Shown here: one piece after another, positions 16,770 through 24,806 of the stretch | Numbering within the stretch: the stretch's first letter is position 1 | How the letters are laid out: each line of letters begins with the position of its first letter | From: Luteipulveratus flavus | Lineage (GTDB): Bacteria; Actinomycetota; Actinomycetes; Actinomycetales; Dermatophilaceae | Assembly: GCF_029080175.1 (NCBI RefSeq) | Contig: NZ_JARFJC010000042.1 | DNA: 64,000 bases | Reading direction: 5' to 3' (one strand) | Translations under genes and position numbers: made by a program | Notes under the pieces: model-generated | Databases searched by the model: none | What the model was told of the DNA's origin: nothing | What the model saw: only the letters and a program-made list of their open reading frames with translations

Positions 16770-16967
16770 GGCGATGAGCCTAGGCCAGCCCTACGACGAC
16801 GGCCGCTTCACCGCCCAAGCCGGTCGCTGCGTCAGGCCGTCGACCTCCCGCCGCCGGCGATGCGGATCGGACGTCGTGCAACTTCAGCGTCGCTCGGGCG
16901 TCTTCACCGCATAGGTCCCGGGCGGCGCTCGCCGTCCGGCAAGGGGTCACCACAGGGGAGAAGCATC

Positions 16968-17645
16968 ATGAAGAGCAACCGTCAGCGGTTCGCCATTGCC
17001 TGCGGCGCCGGCATCACGGCCGCCGTCACCACGATCGTCATCGCGACCTCCGGTCACGCGGCGACCACGCCGGGCGCCACCGCGAGCGCCGGGTCGACCT
17101 CGCCGGCGCCGACCGCGTCGTCGCCCGGCACCAGCCCCGCCACATCTTCGACCGGGTCGCCCACGACCAGCCCCGGCGGCACCGGTACTCCGACCGGCGA
17201 CAGCACGGCCACCGTCCCGCCGCCCAGCGGCGGCAGCACGGGCATCACGACCCGGCCCGGGCCGTGCGGGCCGGGCATGCACGGCTCTGACTCCATGACG
17301 GTGACGTACACCGCGTCGGCGGGTAGCAGCTCGGCCGGGACGTACGACGTCTGGGTGCGCTCGCGGCAGGCCGCCGCCGGCTCCTGGCGCAAGGAGCTCG
17401 GCCACATCGAGCCCGGGCAGTCACGCACGGTCCGGCTGTCCTGGCCGGCGCAGTACGCGGACGTCGCCGTCTACGTGGGCTACCGGTCCGAGGTGGACAC
17501 CAGCGAGACCGTCGCGTACGACGCGCACCCGCACTTCACCACCTGCGCTTCGGCAGCGCCGTCCACGACCGGGCCGAGCGGACCGCAGACGGCTGAGCCG
17601 CCGACGCCGTCACCGGTCACGACCGCGCTCGGCGTCACCGGCTGA
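16968..17645 (+). CDS. Secreted protein with Ser/Thr/Pro-rich linker, unknown function
   Basis: A 225-residue exported protein: a signal peptide at residues 1-31 (basic start, hydrophobic core, cut after GHAA), then about 70 residues rich in Thr, Ser, Gly and Pro. A compact domain follows (residues 95-190) with a probable Cys pair (RPGPCGPG and FTTCASA) and WVRSRQAAAGSWRKEL, then another Pro/Thr tail. GGGGAG precedes the ATG. I do not recognise the domain; it may be a beta-sandwich. It runs into the MerR gene from the opposite side and overlaps it by 36 bases. Confidence 0.75.
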   Translation: MKSNRQRFAIACGAGITAAVTTIVIATSGHAATTPGATASAGSTSPAPTASSPGTSPATSSTGSPTTSPGGTGTPTGDSTATVPPPSGGSTGITTRPGPCGPGMHGSDSMTVTYTASAGSSSAGTYDVWVRSRQAAAGSWRKELGHIEPGQSRTVRLSWPAQYADVAVYVGYRSEVDTSETVAYDAHPHFTTCASAAPSTTGPSGPQTAEPPTPSPVTTALGVTG

Positions 17646-18470
17646 CGCCTCCAGAGACGCCCGGCGGGGGGCGGCACCGAGTGCCGCCCCCCGTGCGTCT
17701 GCGGCGGCTCGGTCCTGCTCAGCGCGCTCGCTGCTGGCCTGGATGGCGTCGCGGACCCACTCAGCGAGGCCGGGCGCGTCGAACGCGTCGTCGTACGCCT
17801 TCGTGTACCGCGGGTCCGCCACGTACATGTCGCCCAGGCTGCGGTGCATCTGCGGCGACACGTCGTAGAACCAGCGCGTCATGTGCTGCCGGTGCGCCAC
17901 GACCGCGTCCGCCGCCTCGGCGCCGTCGGCAGGGGTAGCCGCCTTGAACAGCGCCGCGAGACGCCCCTGGATCTCGTCGCCCTCCGCCTTGATCTGCGCC
18001 CAGTCGGCCTGGGTGTACGTCTTGGTCCGGCGCCGAGACTCCTTCCAGGCGTCGGTGTCACCCCAGCGCTCCTCGGCCTGCGCCTGATGCTCCTCGTAGC
18101 TCTCGCCGAACAGCTGCTTCATGTCGTCGGTGGTCATCGGCTCATCGGCCATGGTCTTCTCCAGTGCGTTGTCGATCGCTGTGACGAGCCGGTTCATCTC
18201 GTCCAGCCGGGCCATGACCGCGGCGCGCTGCCGGCGCAGGTGCGTGGCGGCATCGCCGGACTCCAGCAGCTGCGCGATCTCCTCCAGCGGCAGCTCCAGC
18301 CGCCGGTACACCACGATGTGCTGCAGCCGGACCAGGTCGTCCTCGGTGTAGAGCCGGTACCCGGACGCCGACCGCTCGCTGGGTACGAGCAGCCCGATCC
18401 GGTCGTAGTGGTGCAGGGTCCGTACGGTCACCCCGAGCTCTCGGGCCACCTGCCCGACCGTGTACGCCAT
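17610..18470 (-). CDS. MerR-family regulator with TipAS-type effector domain
   Basis: A 286-residue TipAL-like activator. Residues 1-70 are the MerR DNA-binding domain (YTVGQVARELGVTVRTLHHY), followed by the long dimerisation helix and the TipAS domain (residues 120-240), which in the family binds thiopeptide and other ligands. ATG 18470 has GGAGG 8 bases upstream; the GTG at 18479 does not. About 40 residues after the TipAS domain are low-complexity, read through a strong terminator hairpin and overlap the convergent gene, so the original stop codon may have been lost. Confidence 0.88.
   Translation of the reverse strand: MAYTVGQVARELGVTVRTLHHYDRIGLLVPSERSASGYRLYTEDDLVRLQHIVVYRRLELPLEEIAQLLESGDAATHLRRQRAAVMARLDEMNRLVTAIDNALEKTMADEPMTTDDMKQLFGESYEEHQAQAEERWGDTDAWKESRRRTKTYTQADWAQIKAEGDEIQGRLAALFKAATPADGAEAADAVVAHRQHMTRWFYDVSPQMHRSLGDMYVADPRYTKAYDDAFDAPGLAEWVRDAIQASSERAEQDRAAADARGAALGAAPRRASLEASAGDAERGRDR
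17666..17692. terminator. Strong hairpin inside the 3' end of the MerR gene
   Basis: A perfect 12-bp stem (GGGGGGCGGCAC with its complement) and a 3-base loop, with AGACGC/GCGTCT at 17655-17660 and 17695-17700 able to extend it. It sits between the convergent genes and looks like their shared terminator although the MerR reading frame passes through it. Confidence 0.65.
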
Positions 18471-18545
18471 CGCCGGCACCTCCGCCCTTCCCGTCCGTCA
18501 TGGGACGAGCGTGCTCGCTGACGCGACGTCAGGGTCAAGCCGCGT

Positions 18546-18944
18546 TCACGGGCCTACCGCGAATCCCCGCAGAACTCGCGCGATCTGCTCGACGTCTTCG
18601 GTCCTACCTGTCGCCACGGCCAGCACGAGCTGCTCTGCCGCGTCCACGTCGAAGTCAGGATCGAGCTCGCCGATGCCGTTCACCTCGATGAACGTCCATG
18701 CGGTGTTCCAGCCGGCGCGCTTGTTGCCGTCGACGAAGGGATGGTTGCGCTGCAGGGAGTGCATCAGGGCGGCCGCCTTGACCCACGGGTCGGGGTAGGC
18801 GTCCTCGCCGAAGACCGTTGCACGCGGTCGGGCGAGGGCGGACGCGAGCAGACCTGCGTCCCTGACCTGCGCCTCGACCCCGACCGCCTCGACCCCGACC
18901 GCGACGAGCACGACGATGACGTCGCGCTGGGTCGGGTACCGCAT
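18546..18944 (-). CDS. doc: Doc-type toxin (Fic fold)
   Basis: A 132-residue death-on-curing toxin. The active-site motif HPFVDGNKR (His68 to Arg76) is complete. Doc proteins phosphorylate EF-Tu and so stop translation. The ATG overlaps the antitoxin stop. Near the N-terminus a 15-bp segment is duplicated in tandem (18871-18900), giving VGVEAVGVEA. Confidence 0.9.
   Translation of the reverse strand: MRYPTQRDVIVVLVAVGVEAVGVEAQVRDAGLLASALARPRATVFGEDAYPDPWVKAAALMHSLQRNHPFVDGNKRAGWNTAWTFIEVNGIGELDPDFDVDAAEQLVLAVATGRTEDVEQIARVLRGFAVGP
18871..18900. repeat. 15-bp tandem duplication within doc
   Basis: Two perfect copies of GCCTCGACCCCGACC stand side by side, adding five codons in frame to the toxin gene. 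It looks like a recent slippage event. Confidence 0.85.
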
Positions 18945-19135
18945 CAGGCCAGGCGGTCGTTCAGCTCCGCCGACTTGCGCGCCACCTGGGCGGCCACGTC
19001 CGCGTACGACCTAGACGTCACGGCCTCCATGACCGCACGGTGCGCAAAGGTCCGTAGCGAGGTGCCCTCGCGCTCCGCGGACTCGCGCAGGTCCTGGAGC
19101 TCGTCGTCGGTGAACGTCAGGCTGAGTCCGGGCAT
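18944..19135 (-). CDS. Antitoxin, ribbon-helix-helix type, partner of Doc
   Basis: A 63-residue protein: an N-terminal strand (LSLTFTDDEL), two helices forming a ribbon-helix-helix DNA-binding fold, and a C-terminal tail (VARKSAELNDRLA) that would bind and neutralise the toxin. It is followed by doc with a 1-base overlap, the usual order for a type II toxin-antitoxin operon that represses itself. It starts 4 bases after the permease gene stop. Confidence 0.82.
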   Translation of the reverse strand: MPGLSLTFTDDELQDLRESAEREGTSLRTFAHRAVMEAVTSRSYADVAAQVARKSAELNDRLA

Positions 19136-19139
19136 GCGG

Positions 19140-20393
19140 TCATCGTACGCCGCGTGGTACCTGTCTCGGTACCACGACGAGCCGCCACGCGATGCCGACG
19201 ACCAGGACGACCACGCCGAGCGCGACCGACCGCCACGGCAGCGTCGCCACCAGCGACAGGCATCCGGCGAGCCCGATCACCTGCAGGGCCCTCGGGTAGA
19301 TCCGGTACTCCCCCGACTGTGTCAGCGCCGACGCGTTCGCGACCGCGTAGTAGAGCAGCACCCCGAACGAGGAGAACCCGATCGCGCCCCTCAGGTCGGC
19401 CACCAGCACCAGCGCCGCGACCACCAGGCCGACGGTCAGCTCGGCGCGGTGCGGCACCTGGTACGTCGGGTGCACGGCTGCGAGCGGACGCGGCAGGTCT
19501 CCCTCGCGCGCCATCGCCAGCGAGGTCCGCCCGACGCCGGCGACCAGGGCGAGCAGGGCCCCGGTCGCAGCGAGCGCGCCGGCGACCCGGACGAGCGGCT
19601 CGGCCCACGACCAGGTGGCACCGGCGGCGTCGGCCAGCGGTGCCGTCGCCCCGGCCAGTCGGTCCGCACCCAAGACGCCGAGGGTGCTGATGCCGACCAC
19701 CACGTAAACGACAACGGCGAGCGACAGCGCGATCAGGATGGCCAGCGGGATCGTCCGACGCGGGTCGCGCACCTCCTCGCCCATGGTCGCGATCCGCGCG
19801 TAGCCCGCGAACGCGAAGAAGAGCAGCCCCGCGGACTGCCAGATGCCGTACAGGTCAACGGATCCCGAGGACCAGACGCGGCTGCCGGAGAACGAGCCGC
19901 CACCCAGGCAGGCCACCACGAGCACAGCCAGCAGGACGAGCACGACTCCGACGATCACCTTGGTGGCCAACGCCGTTCGCGTCACGCCGCGCAGGTTGAC
20001 CGCGGTCACCGCCAGCACGACTGCGGCGGCCACCGGACGCTGCCACCCGTCCGGCACGGCGTACGCCGCAGCCGTCATCGCCATCGCGGCGCAGCTGGCG
20101 GTCTTGCCGATGACGAAGCACCAGCCCGCGAGGTACCCCCACCACGGGCCCAGCCGCTCGCGCCCGTACACGTAGGTGCCGCCGGACGCGGGGTACTGCG
20201 CGGCGAGCTGGCCGGAGGAGGTGGCGTTGCAGAAGGCCACGACCGCGGCGAGCGCCAGCCCGACCAGAAGCCAGGAGCCGGCTGCAGCGGCCGCGGGCGC
20301 GAATGCCGCGAACACCCCGGCACCGATCATCGAGCCGAGCCCGACGGTGACCGCGTCCCCGAGCCCCAGCCGCCGCGCGAGTGTCGTCGTCAC
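19140..20393 (-). CDS. APC-family amino acid permease
   Basis: A 417-residue membrane protein with about 11-12 hydrophobic segments. The GSMIGAGVFAAF motif in the first segment marks the APC superfamily and unwound TM1; TM6 has FFAFAGYARIATMGEEVRDP. It is shorter than classical permeases (about 450-500). Likely amino acid or amine importer; substrate not inferable. Its ATG overlaps the stop of the HIT-like gene upstream. Confidence 0.88.
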   Translation of the reverse strand: MTTTLARRLGLGDAVTVGLGSMIGAGVFAAFAPAAAAAGSWLLVGLALAAVVAFCNATSSGQLAAQYPASGGTYVYGRERLGPWWGYLAGWCFVIGKTASCAAMAMTAAAYAVPDGWQRPVAAAVVLAVTAVNLRGVTRTALATKVIVGVVLVLLAVLVVACLGGGSFSGSRVWSSGSVDLYGIWQSAGLLFFAFAGYARIATMGEEVRDPRRTIPLAILIALSLAVVVYVVVGISTLGVLGADRLAGATAPLADAAGATWSWAEPLVRVAGALAATGALLALVAGVGRTSLAMAREGDLPRPLAAVHPTYQVPHRAELTVGLVVAALVLVADLRGAIGFSSFGVLLYYAVANASALTQSGEYRIYPRALQVIGLAGCLSLVATLPWRSVALGVVVLVVGIAWRLVVVPRQVPRGVR

Positions 20394-20893
20394 GCCGCCG
20401 CCATCGCCGTACGGATGCGTTCACCGGTCCGAGCGATCTCCTCGCGCGGGAGCGGCTCCATGGCGTCCTCCCAGACCGGCAGCAGGTGCCCGGCCATGTC
20501 GAGCCGGCCGAGTGGTCGGGGCAGGAACCAGACGTGGAAGTGCGAACCGCCGTCGCCCCACCGGTACAGGTGCACGCGAGCGACGTCACCCAGACCCAGC
20601 AGCGCCCTGTCCACCTTCGCGCAGACCACCCCGAAGCCGGCCTGGCCCTCCGGCGACAGGTCCGAGAACGAGTCGACGTGCTCGGCGCTGGCCAGCCAGA
20701 CCGCACCGCGCAGCGAGGTACTGCCGGGGTTGTGCAGGTGCCAGTGCTCGTCCGACCAGAGCACGTCGGCGCGGTCGGACCAGTCGCAAGCGCCGCACCG
20801 ACCGCCGCCGGGCTCGCCGCGCCGGGGCGGCTCGGGCACGACCAGGTCAGCGGGCTCGCGCAGGGTCAGGGGCTCGGCGTAGGGCAGGGACAT
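20390..20893 (-). CDS. HIT-superfamily-like protein
   Basis: A 167-residue soluble protein. The segment GSHFHVWFLPRP is close to the HIT histidine triad (HxHxH) but has Trp where the third His would be. An N-terminal CGACDWS pair may bind zinc. GAGGAGG precedes ATG 20893. Probably a nucleotide-binding hydrolase or transferase of degenerate HIT type; the reaction is unknown. Translationally coupled to the permease. Confidence 0.7.
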   Translation of the reverse strand: MSLPYAEPLTLREPADLVVPEPPRRGEPGGGRCGACDWSDRADVLWSDEHWHLHNPGSTSLRGAVWLASAEHVDSFSDLSPEGQAGFGVVCAKVDRALLGLGDVARVHLYRWGDGGSHFHVWFLPRPLGRLDMAGHLLPVWEDAMEPLPREEIARTGERIRTAMAAA

Positions 20894-20960
20894 CACGGCC
20901 TCCTCGGTGTCGTGATCCCAGACTCCGCCGTACGACCGCCGCCGGCTTGATCGGCCTTGC

Positions 20961-21596
20961 TCATCCCGTGCCATGCCGGTTCGCGAGCCACTCCTCGCGC
21001 AGGATCGCCAGGTGCAGGTCGTCCCACCACGTGCCGTCCTCCCCGAGCACCGCCTGCACCGAGCGACCCTCCAGCCGGAGCCCGAGCCGACGCAGCAACC
21101 GCTCCGAGGCGACGTTGCCGGCGAAGACGTCCGCACGGATGCGCCTCAGGCCGAGCGGACCGAAAGCCATGCGCAGCAACGCATCTGCGATCTCACCACC
21201 CCAACCCCGACCCTGCTTGTCGCGGTGCAGCGTGTAGCCGATCACGCCCTCCCACTCCGAGGTCGCGACACGTCCCACGGCGGACGACGGCGTGAACCCG
21301 ATCAGTGCGTCGCCCCACATCCGACCGTCGATGGGGTCCACCACCGCGAGCGCCAGACCCGGCTCGGTGGTGTCCGGCGTCATCCGGTGCACGTTGTACG
21401 CGACGCGTCGCTCGACGTCCGCGCGCGTCATGGCCGGGCTGCCGCAGTGCCACTGCACCTGCGGGTCGGACCGGAACGCCAGCATCGCCTCGACGTCGTC
21501 GGACACGATGGGTCGCAGCAGCAACCGCTCGGTCCGCCACGGAAGCTCGACCATCCCGACTCCCGGTCGGTCCACCTCGAGTCGCTCAGCACTCAT
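20961..21596 (-). CDS. GNAT N-acetyltransferase, RimJ/RimL type
   Basis: A 211-residue acetyltransferase. TERLLLRPIVSDDVEAM is the common start of the family; the acetyl-CoA-binding motif is QGRGWGGEIADALL, and the VFAGNVASERLLRRLGL segment is the typical motif B. It transfers acetyl from acetyl-CoA to an amine; the target may be a protein N-terminus, antibiotic or metabolite. Confidence 0.9.
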   Translation of the reverse strand: MSAERLEVDRPGVGMVELPWRTERLLLRPIVSDDVEAMLAFRSDPQVQWHCGSPAMTRADVERRVAYNVHRMTPDTTEPGLALAVVDPIDGRMWGDALIGFTPSSAVGRVATSEWEGVIGYTLHRDKQGRGWGGEIADALLRMAFGPLGLRRIRADVFAGNVASERLLRRLGLRLEGRSVQAVLGEDGTWWDDLHLAILREEWLANRHGTG

Positions 21597-21623
21597 GGCG
21601 CCATGCTCGCACCCGGCCGGACA

Positions 21624-22493
21624 TCACGTTCGTGCGAACACCCCGAGGGCGTCGTACGCGATCCAGGACCCCTGGTCCTTGGCGATCTCCAGGACGTTCT
21701 CCCCCGCCCGGAACAGACTTCGCCGCAACGGCCGCTCGAGGTACGCCGGACCCGCGCCGTGTCCCGGCGCTCCGCGCTCGGACAGGAACGGTGCGTCACC
21801 CTCGTCGACGAAGATCAGCGGCTCCAGACGGACGCCGTTGACCGCCAGACCGGCCGCACCGGCCCGTACGGGGTGCCGGTCGGTCAGCCACACAGCGAGG
21901 TCGAGGTCGTCCACCGGCGGGGTGTCGAGCCGGAAGCGCAGCCGGAACCGGTGCGAACGCCGTCCCGCCCAGGCGTCGTCCGGACCGGGCTGCAGGTAGC
22001 TCCACGCCACGTCGGCGCGGTCCCGGCCGTGGGTGAAGTCGACGTCGGCCGGGAAGACCGACTGGTACCGCACAAATCCCCCGGGTGACAGCGCCAGCTC
22101 CCGCCCGCGCCCGTCGAACCGGCCGACCGTCGCGACCGGCGTCCCGGTCACGGTGACCGACGTCGTCGAGGTCGCCGTGATCGGGTCGCTCGTCGACAGC
22201 GCAGCACCGTGGACGTCGACCGCCACGACGGCGTACTCCCAGCTCTCACCCTGTGCGCTGAGCCCGTGCTGAGCGAACATCGGCGGCTGCAGCTCGGCCA
22301 GCAGGTTCTCCGCGCGCGGCCGCAGCCGGGCGGCCGACGAGCGCCGTACGTGCTGACCGTGCACGCGGTAGCCGACCACGTCGGGATGGTGGGAGGGGTC
22401 CCAGGTCACGCTGATGCGGCGCAGGTCGCCGGAGGCCCGTGCCTCCAGACGTGAACCCGTGCCCGCCACGCGGTTCGAGGGAGCGAGTGCCAT
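21624..22493 (-). CDS. FN3-like plus polysaccharide-lyase-like domain protein
   Basis: A 289-residue protein without a visible signal peptide. Residues 20-120 resemble a fibronectin type III domain (RRISVTWDPSHHPDVVGYRV, then WEYAVVAVDVHGA). Residues 130-289 look like the jelly-roll carbohydrate-binding domain at the end of rhamnogalacturonan lyases (FRLRFRLDTPP, then AGENVLEIAKDQGSW). AGGGGGG precedes ATG 22493. The catalytic domain of such lyases is absent. Function unknown; the missing export signal is odd for a carbohydrate-binding protein. Confidence 0.65.
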   Translation of the reverse strand: MALAPSNRVAGTGSRLEARASGDLRRISVTWDPSHHPDVVGYRVHGQHVRRSSAARLRPRAENLLAELQPPMFAQHGLSAQGESWEYAVVAVDVHGAALSTSDPITATSTTSVTVTGTPVATVGRFDGRGRELALSPGGFVRYQSVFPADVDFTHGRDRADVAWSYLQPGPDDAWAGRRSHRFRLRFRLDTPPVDDLDLAVWLTDRHPVRAGAAGLAVNGVRLEPLIFVDEGDAPFLSERGAPGHGAGPAYLERPLRRSLFRAGENVLEIAKDQGSWIAYDALGVFART

Positions 22494-22620
22494 CACCGGA
22501 CCCCCCTTCTCGTGCTCTGCCCAGGTGTGGTTGGTCCTACTCTGAACCGCCGACGTGGCCTCCGCGCGACGCACGGGTGACCGTCGGGTGACCTTTCTCG
22601 AGGGCGTAGGTTCGGCTTCC

Positions 22621-23982
22621 ATGAGCCAGCCCACCCCCTTGTGCGCCGAGACCGAACGGTCCCTCGTCCGTACGGCCACCGCCCGACAGTCCGAGGGACG
22701 CGTGCCCGGCCTGCTGGGCGCGGTGGCCCGGCACGGTGACCTTTTGTGGAGCCACGGCGTCGGGGCGGCCGACCTGGACGACGCCGGCGTACCCCTGGAC
22801 GCCGACACCCACTTCCAGGTCGCGTCCAACACCAAGACCTTCACCGCCGTGATGATCATGCAGCTGCGCGACGAGGGCCGGCTCACCCTGGACGACACCG
22901 CGGACCTGCACGTCGCCGAGTCCGCTCACCCGCACGTCACGGTGCGGCAGATGCTCGCGCACACGACGGGCATGCAGCGGGAGCCGGTCGGCGACGTCTG
23001 GGACACGCTGAGGTTCCCGGACCGCACGGAGCTGGTCGAGGGATGGAACGGTGCCGAGCGCGTGCTCCGGCCCCACACCCATTGGCACTACAGCAATCTC
23101 GCGTACGCGGTGCTCGGCGAGATCATCGCCCGGCTCGACGGCCGCGAGTGGGCCGAGAGCCTGCAGGCTCGGCTCATCGACCCGATCGGCCTGCGCCGCA
23201 CCGGAACTCGTGGTGTCGCTCCGATGGCCGGCACCTACTACGTCCCGCCGTTCAGCGACGTCCCGATGCCGGAGCCCCGGCTGGACAAGCGCGCGACCGC
23301 GGCCGCCGGCGCGCTCTGGAGCACCGCAACCGACATGGCCGCGTGGCACGGCTTCCTGGCCGCCCCGGACGCGTCGATCCTCTCCCCGGACACCGTCGAG
23401 GAGATGTGTCAGCCACAGATCGTCGGCGACACCACGAGCTGGACGTTCGGCTGGGGCCTCGGCCTCGAGCTCGCCCGGAAGGACGGTCGTACCTGGGTCG
23501 GCCACACCGGAGGCCTGCCCGGTGCGGTGACCGGTGTCTTCACCGAACGCTCCTCCGGCACAACGGGTCTCGTCCTGATGAACTCCACCAACGCCCCGGA
23601 CCCGCGTGCGGCGGCCATCGACCTCGGCGCGTACGTGCTCGAGCACGACCCGGAGCCGCTGACGGCCTGGGCGCCGGGCACGGAGCAGCCGGGCGAGCTC
23701 GTCCCGCTGATCGGCCGCTGGTTCTCCGAGGGCACCGGCTTCACCTTCGTGATCAAGGGCGGCCGCCTGGAGGCACGCATCGACGGCCTGCCGGAGAGCC
23801 GCCCGTCGTCGGTCTTCGAATCTCTCGGGGACGACGCCTACCGCACGGTCGCCGGCCGGGAGAAGGGTGAGCTGCTGCGGGTACGCCGCCACTCCGACGG
23901 ATCGGTGCGCCAGCTGAACTGGGCGACCTACCGGTTCACCCGTGAGCCGCTGCCGTTCGGCGTCGACGTCCCCCAGCACTGA
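22621..23982 (+). CDS. Serine hydrolase, beta-lactamase/PBP-like family
   Basis: A 453-residue protein with the class C motifs SNTK (Ser and Lys of SxxK), YSN (in HWHYSNLAYAVLGE) and HTGG in place of KTG. A C-terminal lipocalin-like domain follows (about residues 350-453), as in many actinobacterial family members. No signal peptide is evident. Likely esterase or peptidase rather than antibiotic resistance. Followed by a terminator shared with the convergent lipoprotein gene. Confidence 0.87.
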   Translation: MSQPTPLCAETERSLVRTATARQSEGRVPGLLGAVARHGDLLWSHGVGAADLDDAGVPLDADTHFQVASNTKTFTAVMIMQLRDEGRLTLDDTADLHVAESAHPHVTVRQMLAHTTGMQREPVGDVWDTLRFPDRTELVEGWNGAERVLRPHTHWHYSNLAYAVLGEIIARLDGREWAESLQARLIDPIGLRRTGTRGVAPMAGTYYVPPFSDVPMPEPRLDKRATAAAGALWSTATDMAAWHGFLAAPDASILSPDTVEEMCQPQIVGDTTSWTFGWGLGLELARKDGRTWVGHTGGLPGAVTGVFTERSSGTTGLVLMNSTNAPDPRAAAIDLGAYVLEHDPEPLTAWAPGTEQPGELVPLIGRWFSEGTGFTFVIKGGRLEARIDGLPESRPSSVFESLGDDAYRTVAGREKGELLRVRRHSDGSVRQLNWATYRFTREPLPFGVDVPQH

Positions 23983-23994
23983 TCCGGGCACGAC

Positions 23995-24024
23995 GAAGGG
24001 CCGACCCGTTCGGGCCGGCCCTTC
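23995..24024. terminator. Bidirectional terminator
   Basis: The arms GAAGGGCCG-A-CCC and GGG-C-CGGCCCTTC form an 11-12 bp stem with one mismatch and a GTTC loop between two convergent genes. Confidence 0.7.
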
Positions 24025-24034
24025 CTGTCGGTGA

Positions 24035-24724
24035 CTACTTGGTCCAGGTGATGTGCTGGTCGTCGAAGCCGTCGTACTCGACGTCCGAGACCGCAGATCC
24101 GGGGATCTGGTAGAGGTAGCACTGCGTGGCCGTCTTGCCCAGCTCCGGGTTGTCGCCGCTCTTGCAGGCCTCCGTGTCGCCGTACAGCCGCTTCGCACCC
24201 TTGTTGGCAGCGCTGATCTTGGGGTGGAAGAACAGGCCGTTGACGCTGGCGCTGTTGCTGCCGCCCTGGACGTTGGTGACGTCGAAGGTGAGGTAGTAGA
24301 GCGTGCCGTTGGCCTTGTTCAGGTTGGCCTCGGTGTAGGCGGCCGCCGGCGCGACCTCCAGCTTCTTCGGAGTGATGGTCATGATCTCCGGGCTGTTGTC
24401 CGACCCCTCGTCGATGGTGCCGGGCTGACCGAACTTCAGCGTGGAGTCCGGGGCGGTGAGCTTGGTGCTGCCCGCTTCCGGGGCCGAGGCGCTCGTGGCG
24501 CTCGAGGTCGCGGAGCTGGTGGAGGAGTCGGACGTCGTGGGCGACTCGCTCGTGGTCGTGGAGGAGGAGGACGGCGTCGGCGCCTCACTGGTGGACGACG
24601 CCGTCGGGGCGGCGGGGCTCGGCGCGGTGACCTCGGTGTCCTGGCAGGCGCTCAGGCCGAGAGCGCCGACCAGCGCGAGGGAGACGACGGTGGCGCGGGT
24701 GACACGGCTGCGGTTGCGGGTCAT
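24035..24724 (-). CDS. Putative lipoprotein with Ser/Thr linker
   Basis: A 229-residue exported protein. The signal peptide ends in LSAC, so Cys27 is probably lipidated. Residues 30-85 are a flexible Ser/Thr/Pro/Ala linker. The C-terminal domain (residues 90-229) has the arrangement of DUF4352-type immunoglobulin-like lipoproteins: YYLTFDVTNVQGGSNSASV is typical, with a Cys pair in EACKSG and TQCYLY. Role unknown; envelope-associated. Confidence 0.8.
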   Translation of the reverse strand: MTRNRSRVTRATVVSLALVGALGLSACQDTEVTAPSPAAPTASSTSEAPTPSSSSTTTSESPTTSDSSTSSATSSATSASAPEAGSTKLTAPDSTLKFGQPGTIDEGSDNSPEIMTITPKKLEVAPAAAYTEANLNKANGTLYYLTFDVTNVQGGSNSASVNGLFFHPKISAANKGAKRLYGDTEACKSGDNPELGKTATQCYLYQIPGSAVSDVEYDGFDDQHITWTK

Positions 24725-24806
24725 GGGGGAGCTCCTTGTGCGGTGTGCCGTTGGCATGAGTTCGTGCCTCCGACGGCGTACCCCCACTCGGGGTTCCCCC
24801 GCCTCG

